Origin: an uncultured Ruminococcus sp.
GTDB lineage: Bacteria; Bacillota; Clostridia; Oscillospirales; Ruminococcaceae
DNA length: 64,000 bases
Reading direction: 5' to 3'
Assembly: GCA_934463425.1 (NCBI GenBank)
Contig: CAKSJP010000002.1
Coordinates: 62,001 to 126,000, forward strand
Part shown: positions 9,511 to 18,080 of the stretch, piece by piece
How positions within the stretch are numbered: the stretch's first letter is position 1
Layout: the number at the start of each line of letters is the position of its first letter
The notes under the pieces: generated by a model
Seen by the model: only the letters and a program-made list of their open reading frames with translations
The model's database searches: none
Told to the model about the DNA's origin: nothing
Program-made: the position numbers and the translations under genes

Positions 9511-9541
9511 ACTCGTGCTGTCCAACCACTTTACCACTTAT

Positions 9542-9570
9542 ATCATACTATATTCTGCGGCAGATTGCAA
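9542..9570 (-). promoter_or_regulatory. Sigma-A promoter of pgi
   Basis: Minus strand TTGCAA, 17-base spacer, TATGAT, predicting a start near 9535 and a leader of about 115 bases. Confidence 0.7.
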
Positions 9571-9611
9571 GGGGTATCCGGATTCTTGTATAATCTTCAC
9601 AAATCCATCAG

Positions 9612-10751
9612 CTACAATTTAAGCATTTTGACCGTTATTTCCCGAAGGGTATCCCAATAATTTCGGACATCCACAGCAGCTGCAGCAGCAACATCTGTCT
9701 CATAGAGCAGTGTATCGCCCTGATAGAACGCCGCCTGCCCCAATTTTTGACCTTTCCGCACCGGTGCCTGCACATACCGCGGCAGCACCATAACTGTCTC
9801 CAGTTCGCCGCAGCTGCGCGGGATCGCCAGACCCTTTAGCTTTCCCGGTTCTGCCAGAACAGCGCGTTCCACGCCGCCGCGGACCTGCACCGGATAGAGA
9901 AATTCTCCGGAAAAGCCCGGCTGTACCACCTTCCACCCGGAAAAGCCCTTTCGCAGCAGCTGCTTCGCCAGAGCAAAACGGCTGTCCGTATCGCCGCATC
10001 CCAGCACCACTGCCACGCACTGCATCTGACTGCGCTCTGCCCCGGCGGCAATGCTGAAGCCCTCTTTTTCGCTGTGACATGCCTTAAAGCCGATGCTGGT
10101 CTCATCCGTCCGGGCAAAGGTGTTTTCGTTCACCAGTTCTGTGGCATCGCCCCGGAGAAAATCCCGCCAGGTACGGAAATATTCCCGGAGACATTCCTGC
10201 TTCGCCAGTGCACAGCAGAGCCGTGCCAGATCTGCCGCCGTGGTATACGCCCCGTCATCCGGGCTGCCCCAGGGACTGGTGAACCAGGTGTCACGCATTC
10301 CCAGGTCAAAGGCACAGGCATTCATATCCATAACAAAGGTCTCCGTATCGCCGCTCACCGCCGCGGCAAGGACAATGGCGGCATCGTTGGCATTGCCCAC
10401 GACTAGTCCTTTCAGCAGATCGCCCACCGTCATTTCTTCCCCGGCAGTGAGCCAGATCACAGCGCCTTTTGTTCCGGTAACTGCATCGGTTGCCGTGAGC
10501 ACCGTGTCTGCTGTCCAGTTTTCCTGCTCCAGCTGCTCTGCCGCCAGATAGGCGGTCATCAGCTTCGCCATTGCGCCGCAGGGCAGCCGATCGCCGCTGT
10601 GGGACTCCAGCAGGAGCGTCCCGGTCTCTGCTTCCATCAGCGCATAGGCAGCCGCCGGGATCTCCGGTTCTTCCGCAGCACAGACCACCGGAACGCGCCA
10701 GAGCATCCCCAACAGCACCGCCGCACAAATTGCCGCAAGCCATCGTTTCAT
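9612..10751 (-). CDS. D-alanyl-D-alanine carboxypeptidase homologue, catalytic motifs lost
   Basis: A 379-residue exported protein: signal peptide about 1-25 (LAAICAAVLLG, then VVCAAEE), a peptidase S11 (PBP5/DacF-like) domain to about 260, and a C-terminal beta domain (PBP5_C-like) ending in an amphipathic helix (DTLREITVKMLKL). All three active-site motifs differ from active enzymes. SxxK is AMAK (residues 60-63), SxN is NAN (120-122), and KTG is KAC (223-225). The fold markers around them (KLMTAYL, GNANDAAIVLA, GFKACHS) are otherwise clear. It probably no longer hydrolyses peptide stems; a binding or regulatory role is inference. Start 10751 is preferred over upstream ATGs because GGGAGG lies 7 bases away. 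Confidence 0.85.
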   Translation of the reverse strand: MKRWLAAICAAVLLGMLWRVPVVCAAEEPEIPAAAYALMEAETGTLLLESHSGDRLPCGAMAKLMTAYLAAEQLEQENWTADTVLTATDAVTGTKGAVIWLTAGEEMTVGDLLKGLVVGNANDAAIVLAAAVSGDTETFVMDMNACAFDLGMRDTWFTSPWGSPDDGAYTTAADLARLCCALAKQECLREYFRTWRDFLRGDATELVNENTFARTDETSIGFKACHSEKEGFSIAAGAERSQMQCVAVVLGCGDTDSRFALAKQLLRKGFSGWKVVQPGFSGEFLYPVQVRGGVERAVLAEPGKLKGLAIPRSCGELETVMVLPRYVQAPVRKGQKLGQAAFYQGDTLLYETDVAAAAAVDVRNYWDTLREITVKMLKL

Positions 10752-10821
10752 AGACATACCTCCCGTTTTGGAAAAAGCATATGCGGCCGCGTGCGTCAAT
10801 ATGTGTTTTTTGCGCAAATAG

Positions 10822-10854
10822 AAAAACGGCACTCCGTTTCCGAAGCGCCGTTTT
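10822..10854 (-). terminator. Terminator of the HPr-like gene
   Basis: Minus-strand stem AAAACGGC / GCCGTTTT followed by TTCTATTT; it lies between the HPr-like gene and the carboxypeptidase homologue. Confidence 0.75.
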
Positions 10855-10905
10855 CCCCTCTTACTATTCTACTCAATCTTTGAAAAAGATGTGTGTTCTA
10901 AAAAC

Positions 10906-11136
10906 TTACTTGACGATGTACTTGCCGATAGACTCTACCAGCTTTTCCGGATCATCAGTGTGTGCCTGCAGCTTGATCGGCTTGGACAGATCCAGGCTGA
11001 AGATACCCATGATGGACTTTGCATCGATGGCATAGCGGCCGGACACCAGATCAATGTCATAATTGAACAGCATAACCTTGTTAACGAAATCCTTTACGTC
11101 GTTGATTGCATTCAGCTGAATTGTTGTCTCATACAT
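10906..11136 (-). CDS. HPr-like protein lacking the phosphoryl-transfer histidine
   Basis: A 76-residue protein with the HPr fold signature AKSIMGIFSLDL (residues 39-50), which includes the serine equivalent to regulatory Ser46 (here Ser41). The active-site region that reads GIHARP in phosphotransferase HPr is absent: there is no His in the first 58 residues. It is therefore unlikely to carry phosphate from Enzyme I to sugars. It resembles Crh, a regulatory HPr paralogue with Ser46 but no His15, which works with CcpA in Bacillus. That role here is inference. Start at 11136 is set by AAGAGGAGG and the family N-terminus. Confidence 0.8.
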   Translation of the reverse strand: MYETTIQLNAINDVKDFVNKVMLFNYDIDLVSGRYAIDAKSIMGIFSLDLSKPIKLQAHTDDPEKLVESIGKYIVK

Positions 11137-11277
11137 AACAATTACCTCCTCTTGAAGGGGTCTACCTCTCGCCCTTCCGGTGTCACAATAAATTGCAGAA
11201 CAAAAGCAGTTCCATCCCGACAATGACGTGCACACTGTCTTTTGGAAGCTTCAGATGTTTCTCTGTTCTGTACCTAT

Positions 11278-11306
11278 AGTCTACCACGAAAAAATTTTCT
11301 TGTCAA
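11278..11306 (-). promoter_or_regulatory. Promoter of the HPr-like gene
   Basis: Minus strand TTGACA, 17-base spacer, TAGACT. It sits back to back with the mtaB promoter, the -35 boxes being 5 bases apart. The predicted leader is about 135 bases and can form a long imperfect hairpin (CAGAACA...UGUUCUG, inner GACAGUG/CAUUGUC) and a GAAGGG/CCCUUC stem beside the ribosome site. Confidence 0.65.
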
Positions 11307-11311
11307 GACGA

Positions 11312-11340
11312 TTGCAACAATTTCGTCGATATAGTATAAT
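11312..11340 (+). promoter_or_regulatory. Promoter of mtaB
   Basis: TTGCAA, 17-base spacer, TATAAT. The 331-base divergent gap (11137-11467) holds this promoter, the opposing one and both leaders; no gene was found in it. Confidence 0.7.
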
Positions 11341-11467
11341 AGAAGATGGAAACACCCCTGTTTTTTTGACAGTGACGTTAATTTTCATGAAAATCCAGTG
11401 AAAACGGCGCAAAGATTCTGCGGAAATTCCGTCGTTTTTTCTGATTGCAAGGAGGCATCATAGCAAC

Positions 11468-12790
11468 TTGAACTGTTATTTCTATACATTTGGATGCAAA
11501 GTCAACACCTGTGAGACTGCCGGGATGCAGTCTCTGCTGCAAAGCGCCGGGTATACAATCGTCTCTCAGCCGGAGCAGGCAGACATTTTTCTGTTTAATT
11601 CCTGCACAGTCACCGCTTCAGGAGACAGCCGCCTGCATCACGCCATGCGCAAAGTCCGCCGGGAGCACCCGGATGCTCTGCTGGTTCTCACGGGCTGTTA
11701 TCCCCAGGCGTATCCCGACGAAGCAGCCGCTATCCCGGAAGCCGACCTCATCCTCGGCACAAAACACCGCAGCCGTCTGCCGGCGCTTCTGGCGGAACTA
11801 TGTCAGAACCACGCCCGGATCGCCGCTGTGGACAGCTACGGCACGCAGGATGACTTCGAGACGCTGCCCTGTGACACCATGCCGGACAACACCCGCGCCT
11901 TTCTGAAGATCCAGGACGGATGCAATTGTTTTTGCAGCTACTGCATCATCCCCTACGCCCGGGGACGCTGCCGGAGCATGAAACCAGACGAACTGCGGAA
12001 AGCCGCTGCCGGCTTTGCGGAGAACGGCTATCAGGAGATCGTCCTCTGCGGCATCAACCTGGGCTTTTACGGCATGGAGTGGGGCGGCTCGCTGGCAGAA
12101 GCGGTAGAGCTATGCGCCGCAGTCCCCGGCGTGGAGCGCGTCCGGCTGGGATCTCTCGAACCGGAACGCCTGACAGAAGAACAGCTCTCCCGGCTGGCGG
12201 CGCTGCCCCAGTTCTGCCCCCAGTTCCACCTGTCGCTCCAGAGCGGCTGTGACAAGACCCTGCGCGCCATGAACCGGAAGTACGACAGCGCCGAGTATGC
12301 CGCCATCTGTGCGCGCATCCGGCGGCATTTTCCCGACTGCGCCATTACCACAGATTTTATGGTAGGCTTTCCCGGTGAGACGGACGAGGACTTCCGGGAC
12401 TCTCTGGCATTCGCCCGGCGGATGGGCTTCGCCGCTATGCATGTGTTCCGCTATTCGCCCAGAGCCGGCACACGGGCGGCGGCATTTCCGGAGCAGTGCA
12501 GCGGCGCTGAAAAAACTGCCCGGATGGAACAGGCGCAAAAAGCGGCAAAAACCGCAAAGGAAGCCTTCCTGAAAAGCCAGATCGGCACGGAGTTTCCGGT
12601 GCTTTTTGAGCGCGAGCGCGGTGACGGCTATCATGTGGGACACACCCCAAACGGCACGGTCGTGCGAATTTCTGCAAAAAATCCAAAAAAAAGTTTGCGT
12701 AATCGCATTTTTTGTGTTAGAATAGAAGAGAGTGATGCGGAGTGCTGCTATGGAACACTGGTCGCAGCAGCATCTGCAAATTCAAAATAA
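11468..12790 (+). CDS. mtaB: tRNA t6A37 methylthiotransferase
   Basis: A radical-SAM enzyme that converts t6A to ms2t6A at position 37 of ANN-decoding tRNAs. The 440 residues show the N-terminal UPF0004 domain (FYTFGCKVNTCET, NSCTVT, TGCYPQ, supplying three Fe-S cysteines), the radical-SAM cluster CSYCIIPYARG, HLSLQSGCDKTLRAMNRKYD, and a C-terminal TRAM-like segment. The start is TTG at 11468, with GGAGG 12 bases before it; no in-frame ATG fits better. The 3' end of the gene contains the probable promoter of purL. Confidence 0.94.
   Translation: MNCYFYTFGCKVNTCETAGMQSLLQSAGYTIVSQPEQADIFLFNSCTVTASGDSRLHHAMRKVRREHPDALLVLTGCYPQAYPDEAAAIPEADLILGTKHRSRLPALLAELCQNHARIAAVDSYGTQDDFETLPCDTMPDNTRAFLKIQDGCNCFCSYCIIPYARGRCRSMKPDELRKAAAGFAENGYQEIVLCGINLGFYGMEWGGSLAEAVELCAAVPGVERVRLGSLEPERLTEEQLSRLAALPQFCPQFHLSLQSGCDKTLRAMNRKYDSAEYAAICARIRRHFPDCAITTDFMVGFPGETDEDFRDSLAFARRMGFAAMHVFRYSPRAGTRAAAFPEQCSGAEKTARMEQAQKAAKTAKEAFLKSQIGTEFPVLFERERGDGYHVGHTPNGTVVRISAKNPKKSLRNRIFCVRIEESDAECCYGTLVAAASANSK
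12695..12723 (+). promoter_or_regulatory. Putative purL promoter inside the mtaB 3' end
   Basis: TTGCGT, 17-base spacer, TAGAAT, in a locally AT-rich piece of otherwise GC-rich coding DNA, 80 bases before the purL ATG. Confidence 0.5.
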
Positions 12791-12802
12791 AGGAGATTTA
12801 CC

Positions 12803-15800
12803 ATGTCCGTTTTTCGTATTTATGTGGAGAAAAAGCCGGAATTCGCTGTTGAAGCGCGCTCTGTCCTGAGCGACGTGCAGACTGCGCTCCGTCTGAATGT
12901 CAGCAGCATTCGCATTTTTCACCGCTATGACGCAGACCATCTGACGGCAGAAGCTTTTGAGCGCGCTGTCCCCACAGTCTTTTCCGAGCCTGCTGTAGAC
13001 CACACCTACACCGCGCTTCCGGCACTGGAAGAGGGCCAGCGGATGTTCGCCACAGAGTATCTGCCGGGTCAGTTCGACCAGCGTGCAGACAGCTGTGAGC
13101 AGTGTATCCAGATCCTGCTCCAGGGCGAGCGCTGCCGTGTCCGCACTGCAGATGTCTATGTTGTCACCGGCAATCTCACAGACGCCGAGTTCGACCGTCT
13201 GAAGAAATATCTCATCAACCCGGTAGAGCGCCGGGAAGCATCTCCGGAGCTGCCGGAGACCCTGGACACCAATTATACCATCCCGACTACGGTAGAGACC
13301 CTCACCGGCTTTATCGGTCTGTCCGAGGACGAGCTGAAAAAGTTCATCGCTGACTATGGCCTGGCGATGGATCTGGGCGATATCCAGTTCTGCCAGAAGT
13401 ACTTCCGGGACACTGAACACCGCGATCCCACCATCACCGAAGTGCGCATGATCGACACATACTGGTCTGACCACTGCCGCCACACCACATTCCTGACCCA
13501 GATCACGGACGTGGACATCCCCACGGATTACATCAAGGACACCTATGACGCATACTGCACCGTCCGCCAGGAACTGGGCAGAGGCGAAAAGCCCATGACC
13601 CTCATGGATCTGGCAACCATCGCCGCCAAGAAGCTGAAGGCAGACGGCAAGCTGAATGATCTGGACGAGAGCGAAGAGATCAACGCATGCTCCGTCAAGA
13701 TCAAGGTGGACATCAACGGCAAGGAAGAGGACTGGATCCTCATGTTCAAGAACGAGACTCACAACCACCCCACCGAGATCGAACCTTTCGGCGGTGCGGC
13801 GACTTGTCTCGGCGGTGCGATCCGTGACCCGCTGTCCGGACGTTCCTATGTGTACCAGGCAATGCGTGTCACCGGTGCGGCAAATCCGCTGGTTCCGGTA
13901 GAAGACACCATCGCCGGCAAGCTGCCCCAGAGAAAGATCACTGTCGGCGCAGCCAACGGCTACAGCTCTTACGGCAACCAGATCGGTCTGGCGACTGGTC
14001 ATGTTGCTGAGGTATACCATCCGGGCTATATGGCAAAGCGCATGGAGATCGGCGCTGTGCTGGGTGCTGCTCCGGCATCCAACATCCGCCGGGAAGCGCC
14101 TGTGCCGGGTGACATCGTCATCCTCCTGGGCGGCAAGACCGGCCGCGACGGCTGCGGCGGTGCGACCGGTTCTTCCAAGTCCCACACCGTAGAGTCCCTG
14201 GGGCACTGCGGCGCAGAAGTGCAAAAGGGTAATGCACCGGAAGAGCGCAAGCTCCAGCGTCTGTTCCGCAACCCGACCGTAACACAGATGATCAAGCGCT
14301 GCAACGACTTTGGCGCAGGCGGCGTTTCCGTTGCCATCGGCGAGCTGACCGACGGTCTGGAGATCGACCTGAATGCCGTACCGAAGAAGTATGACGGTCT
14401 GGACGGCACAGAGATCGCCATCAGCGAGTCTCAGGAGCGCATGGCTGTGGTTGTCGCTGCGGAAGATGCAGACAAGTTCGTCAAGGAAGCCGGCAAGGAA
14501 AACCTAGAGGCTACCATTGTAGCAACCGTCCAGGCTGAGCCGAGACTGCGGATGCACTGGAACGGCAACACCATCGTTGACCTGTCCCGCGAGTTCCTGA
14601 ACTCCAACGGTGCAGCAAAGCACACCGGCATCGCCATCGAAGCGCCGCAGCCGGCAGCAGAATCCACCCTCACCGACAGCGCAGACGCATGGACAGAGCT
14701 GCTGTCCAGCCTGAACATCTGCTCGCAGAAGGGTCTGATCGAAAAATTTGACTCCACCATCGGCGCAGGCACTGTCCTGATGCCCTTCGGCGGCGTATAC
14801 CAGCTGTCTCCGTCCCAGGCGATGGCTGCCAAGATCCCGGTACTCAAGGGCGAGACCAACACCTGCTCCCTCATGGCATGGGGCTATAATCCCACTGTCA
14901 GCGAGCGCAACCCATACCTGGGCGCAATGGATGCGGTCATCACTTCCATTGCCAAGGTGGTTGCAGCAGGCGGCAGCTGGCATCACTGCTGGCTGACCTT
15001 CCAGGAATACTTCGAGCGCACCCAGAATGACCCCAAGCGCTGGGGCAAGCCCATGGCTGCACTGCTGGGCGCATTCAAGGCACAGCTGGAGCTGTCCTGC
15101 GGCTCTATCGGCGGCAAGGACTCCATGTCCGGCACCTTCGAGAACATCGACGTGCCGCCGACACTGGTATCCTTTGCAGTTTCCACTGCCAAGGCAGACA
15201 AGGTGGTCTCCACCGAGTTCAAGCAGGCAGGAGACAAGGTCGTAATGCTCCGTCCGGAGACCGACGAAAACGGCATCCCCAGCTTTGAGAGCATCCGTGC
15301 CACCTTCGACAAGGTCGAGGCAATGATCGCTGCCGGACGCATCCGTGCCGGCTGGGTCATCGACTACGGCGGCGTTGCTGAGGGTATCGCGAAGATGTGC
15401 TTCGGCAACGGCATCGGCTTCACCTTTGACCGCCAGCTGACAGATGCAGAGCTGTTCCAGCCCTGCTGCGGCGGCTTCCTGCTGGAACTCTGCGGCGATG
15501 CAGAGGAGGGCGAGGATGTGATCGGTTCTACCAGTGAAAAGCCGGAGATCGTCTGCCCGAAGTTCACTCTCCAGCTGGACAAGCTCCTGGCTGTCTGGGA
15601 AAAGAAGCTGGAACCGGTATTCCCGTGCCGCATCAAAACTACCACGGAAGTTCCGGAAAAGCTGTCCTATCCGAGAAAGACCACCCTGTCCGCTTCGATC
15701 AAGAGCGCACAGCCCCGCGTCCTCATCCCGGTATTCCCCGGCACAAACTGCGAATACGACACCGCACGCGTCTTTGAGCGCGCCGGCGCAAGACCCCAGA

Positions 15801-16507
15801 CCTTTATCGTCCGCAACCTCTCCGCAGCGGCAATGGAAGACTCCATCACCACCTTTGCGGCGATGGTACGCCAGGCACAGATCATCATGATCCCCGGCGG
15901 CTTCAGCGGCGGCGACGAGCCGGAGGGCAGCGGTAAGTTCATCACCGCATTCTTCCGCAATCCGCGGATCATGGATGCTGTACACGACCTGCTGAAAAAC
16001 CGCGACGGTCTGATGCTGGGTATCTGCAACGGCTTCCAGGCACTGGTAAAGCTGGGCTTAGTACCATTCGGCGAGATCATGGACATGACCAATGTATCTC
16101 CCACGCTGACCTTCAACACCATTGCGCGCCACCAGTCTATGCTGGTTCGGACACGCATCGCTTCCAACAAATCCCCGTGGCTGTACGGCACCGAGGTAGA
16201 CGATGTGCACACTGTAGCCATCTCCCACGGTGAAGGACGCTTTGTTGCGCCGCCGGAGCTGCTGGCAGACATGGCGAAGAACGGTCAGATCGCGACCCAG
16301 TATGTGGATATGGACGGCAACCCGACCATGGACATCCACTTCAACCCCAACACCTCCATGATGGCCATCGAGGGTATCACCTCTCCGGACGGCAGAGTTT
16401 TGGGCAAGATGGGACACAGCGAGCGTATCGGTCAGAATCTGTACCGGAACGTACCGGGCGAAAAGGATCAGAAGATCTTCGAGAGCGGTGTCGCTTACTT
16501 CAAGTAA
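12803..16507 (+). CDS. purL: Phosphoribosylformylglycinamidine synthase (single-chain)
   Basis: This enzyme converts FGAR, ATP and glutamine to FGAM in purine synthesis. At 1234 residues it is the large single-chain form. It has a PurS-like N-terminus, a first AIR-synthase-type domain with WSDHCRHTTF and NETHNHPTEIEPFGGAAT, and a second such domain (ELSCGSIGGKDSMSGTF). A class I glutamine amidotransferase begins about residue 970 (LIPVFPGTNCEYDT). The triad is visible: Cys in LGICNGFQALVK, and His/Glu in SHGEGRFVAP. It lies 12 bases after mtaB but has its own promoter candidate. No other pur genes are in the window. Confidence 0.97.
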   Translation: MSVFRIYVEKKPEFAVEARSVLSDVQTALRLNVSSIRIFHRYDADHLTAEAFERAVPTVFSEPAVDHTYTALPALEEGQRMFATEYLPGQFDQRADSCEQCIQILLQGERCRVRTADVYVVTGNLTDAEFDRLKKYLINPVERREASPELPETLDTNYTIPTTVETLTGFIGLSEDELKKFIADYGLAMDLGDIQFCQKYFRDTEHRDPTITEVRMIDTYWSDHCRHTTFLTQITDVDIPTDYIKDTYDAYCTVRQELGRGEKPMTLMDLATIAAKKLKADGKLNDLDESEEINACSVKIKVDINGKEEDWILMFKNETHNHPTEIEPFGGAATCLGGAIRDPLSGRSYVYQAMRVTGAANPLVPVEDTIAGKLPQRKITVGAANGYSSYGNQIGLATGHVAEVYHPGYMAKRMEIGAVLGAAPASNIRREAPVPGDIVILLGGKTGRDGCGGATGSSKSHTVESLGHCGAEVQKGNAPEERKLQRLFRNPTVTQMIKRCNDFGAGGVSVAIGELTDGLEIDLNAVPKKYDGLDGTEIAISESQERMAVVVAAEDADKFVKEAGKENLEATIVATVQAEPRLRMHWNGNTIVDLSREFLNSNGAAKHTGIAIEAPQPAAESTLTDSADAWTELLSSLNICSQKGLIEKFDSTIGAGTVLMPFGGVYQLSPSQAMAAKIPVLKGETNTCSLMAWGYNPTVSERNPYLGAMDAVITSIAKVVAAGGSWHHCWLTFQEYFERTQNDPKRWGKPMAALLGAFKAQLELSCGSIGGKDSMSGTFENIDVPPTLVSFAVSTAKADKVVSTEFKQAGDKVVMLRPETDENGIPSFESIRATFDKVEAMIAAGRIRAGWVIDYGGVAEGIAKMCFGNGIGFTFDRQLTDAELFQPCCGGFLLELCGDAEEGEDVIGSTSEKPEIVCPKFTLQLDKLLAVWEKKLEPVFPCRIKTTTEVPEKLSYPRKTTLSASIKSAQPRVLIPVFPGTNCEYDTARVFERAGARPQTFIVRNLSAAAMEDSITTFAAMVRQAQIIMIPGGFSGGDEPEGSGKFITAFFRNPRIMDAVHDLLKNRDGLMLGICNGFQALVKLGLVPFGEIMDMTNVSPTLTFNTIARHQSMLVRTRIASNKSPWLYGTEVDDVHTVAISHGEGRFVAPPELLADMAKNGQIATQYVDMDGNPTMDIHFNPNTSMMAIEGITSPDGRVLGKMGHSERIGQNLYRNVPGEKDQKIFESGVAYFK

Positions 16508-16536
16508 TCGCCCATTGCCCCTTTGAAATAAAAAAA

Positions 16537-16577
16537 CAAACAGCGATACTCCTTGGATTTGGAGTATCGCTGTTTTT
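16537..16577. terminator. Bidirectional terminator between purL and trkH
   Basis: Stem AAACAGCGATACTCC / GGAGTATCGCTGTTT with an 8-base loop and T runs on both sides, serving both convergent genes. Confidence 0.9.
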
Positions 16578-16622
16578 CTATATAGCCGCTGTTATCAGAT
16601 GGGATTCGCCGAAACACATTTC

Positions 16623-18068
16623 TCAAAAGCTCTTTCGCCAAACTGACGGCGTGCACATCACCAGAATGGGAAAGATTTCCAGCCGCCCCAGAAGCATATC
16701 CGCGGAAAGTACCAGCTTGGAAAAATTCGACAGGAATGAAAAATTCTCCATCGGCCCGACCCGGTTGATGCCGGGGCCGATATTGTTGAAACAGGTAGTC
16801 ACCGCCGAGATCGCTGTGCCTAAATCTGTATCATCCAGAGAGATCAGCAAAAATGATACTATCAGCAGTCCCAGATACAGAACAAGATAGCTCATCACAT
16901 GCTGCAGCATTTCAGAGCGCAGGATCTTGTCATCTGATTTCACCTGATTCACAGAGTTCGGATGCACCATTTTTCGCAGAGCAGCAAAACCGCTTTTCCA
17001 CAGAATCACAAAACGCTGCACCTTAAATCCGCCGCCGGTAGAACCACCGCATGCACCAATGAACATGAGCAGCAGCAGGATCATCTGCGAAAACAAAGGC
17101 CAGTTGTTATAATCCGCCGTGGCAAATCCAGTGGAGGTCATAATGGAAGCCACCTGGAACACCGCATAGCGGAAGCACTTCCCCACATTCTCATAAATGG
17201 GATGGATATTCACCATAAGCAGCCCGGTGGCAGCCGCCAGCACACAGAAATATACGCGCAGCTCCGTGTTTTTCCGCACCTCCCGAAAGCGCCGGATCAG
17301 CAGGTAGTAATACATGGTGAAGTTGACGCCAAAAAGAATCATCGTCACCGTGATCACGCCCTCCAGATAGGGTGAATTATAGTACGAGATGCCGTCGTTT
17401 TTGATGCCGAAGCCCCCTGTGCCGGCGATGCCCATGGCATGACACACGCTGTCAAACAGCGGCATGCCGCCAGTAAACAGCAGGATCACTGTAATCAATG
17501 TCAGTCCGCCGTAGATCAGATACAGATACAGCGCCGAGGTCTTGCCCTTTGGGACAAGCTTTCCCACCTGAGGACCGGGACACTCCGCCTGCATCAGATA
17601 CAGAGCATTTCCCGTAGAGGGCAAAATGGCAATGGCAAGCACCAGAACGCCCATACCGCCCACCCAATGGGTAAAGCTGCGCCAGAACAAAATGCCCCGG
17701 GGCAGGGATTCCACATCATTCAATATGGAAGAGCCAGTTGTTGTAAAGCCGGAAACACTTTCAAAAAGCGCGTCAATATAGTGCGGAATGCTGCCGCTGA
17801 GATAAAACGGCAGGGCACCCACTGCGGAAAAGATCAGCCACATCAGAGCGGCGATCGCCATGCCCTCTCTGGCGAACATATACCGCCGCTTGGGATGATA
17901 CAGCACACCGGGCAGTGACACAAGTGCCATGCCTGCCCCAACGCACAGAAAGATCAGCAGGAAAAAGTATTCCCCATAATACAGGCTCACCAGCGCCGGC
18001 ACAACAAACAGCGCCGAGGACAGAAGCAGTGCCATAGAGAGATAATGCAGTACGATTCCTTTGTTCAT
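16623..18068 (-). CDS. trkH: Trk/Ktr-type potassium channel subunit
   Basis: A 481-residue membrane protein of the TrkH/KtrB superfamily that takes up K+. It has repeated membrane-pore-membrane units; the filter-like segments include ESVSGFTTTGSSIL and MTSTGFATADYNNW, with GACGGSTGGGFKVQR and TCFNNIGPGI further on. About ten hydrophobic segments are visible. The gene starts 12 bases after the trkA stop, so channel and gating subunits are co-transcribed from the promoter at 19518-19546. Confidence 0.94.
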   Translation of the reverse strand: MNKGIVLHYLSMALLLSSALFVVPALVSLYYGEYFFLLIFLCVGAGMALVSLPGVLYHPKRRYMFAREGMAIAALMWLIFSAVGALPFYLSGSIPHYIDALFESVSGFTTTGSSILNDVESLPRGILFWRSFTHWVGGMGVLVLAIAILPSTGNALYLMQAECPGPQVGKLVPKGKTSALYLYLIYGGLTLITVILLFTGGMPLFDSVCHAMGIAGTGGFGIKNDGISYYNSPYLEGVITVTMILFGVNFTMYYYLLIRRFREVRKNTELRVYFCVLAAATGLLMVNIHPIYENVGKCFRYAVFQVASIMTSTGFATADYNNWPLFSQMILLLLMFIGACGGSTGGGFKVQRFVILWKSGFAALRKMVHPNSVNQVKSDDKILRSEMLQHVMSYLVLYLGLLIVSFLLISLDDTDLGTAISAVTTCFNNIGPGINRVGPMENFSFLSNFSKLVLSADMLLGRLEIFPILVMCTPSVWRKSF

Positions 18069-18080
18069 CTCGTCACCGCC

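Noticed and set aside
9422..9529. 36-residue N-terminal extension of Pgi
   Set aside because: GTG start has no ribosome site, the family start is at 9421 with GGAGGG, and the segment folds better as RNA. A leaderless start cannot be fully excluded.
11340..11467. Attenuator in the mtaB leader (CGG-AAATT-CCG then TCGTTTTTT)
   Set aside because: The stem is only three base pairs, too weak to support a claim despite the T run.
12782..14224. Long minus-strand frames opposite purL (also 14504-15985)
   Set aside because: Antisense to conserved PurL domains; no family similarity or start signals.
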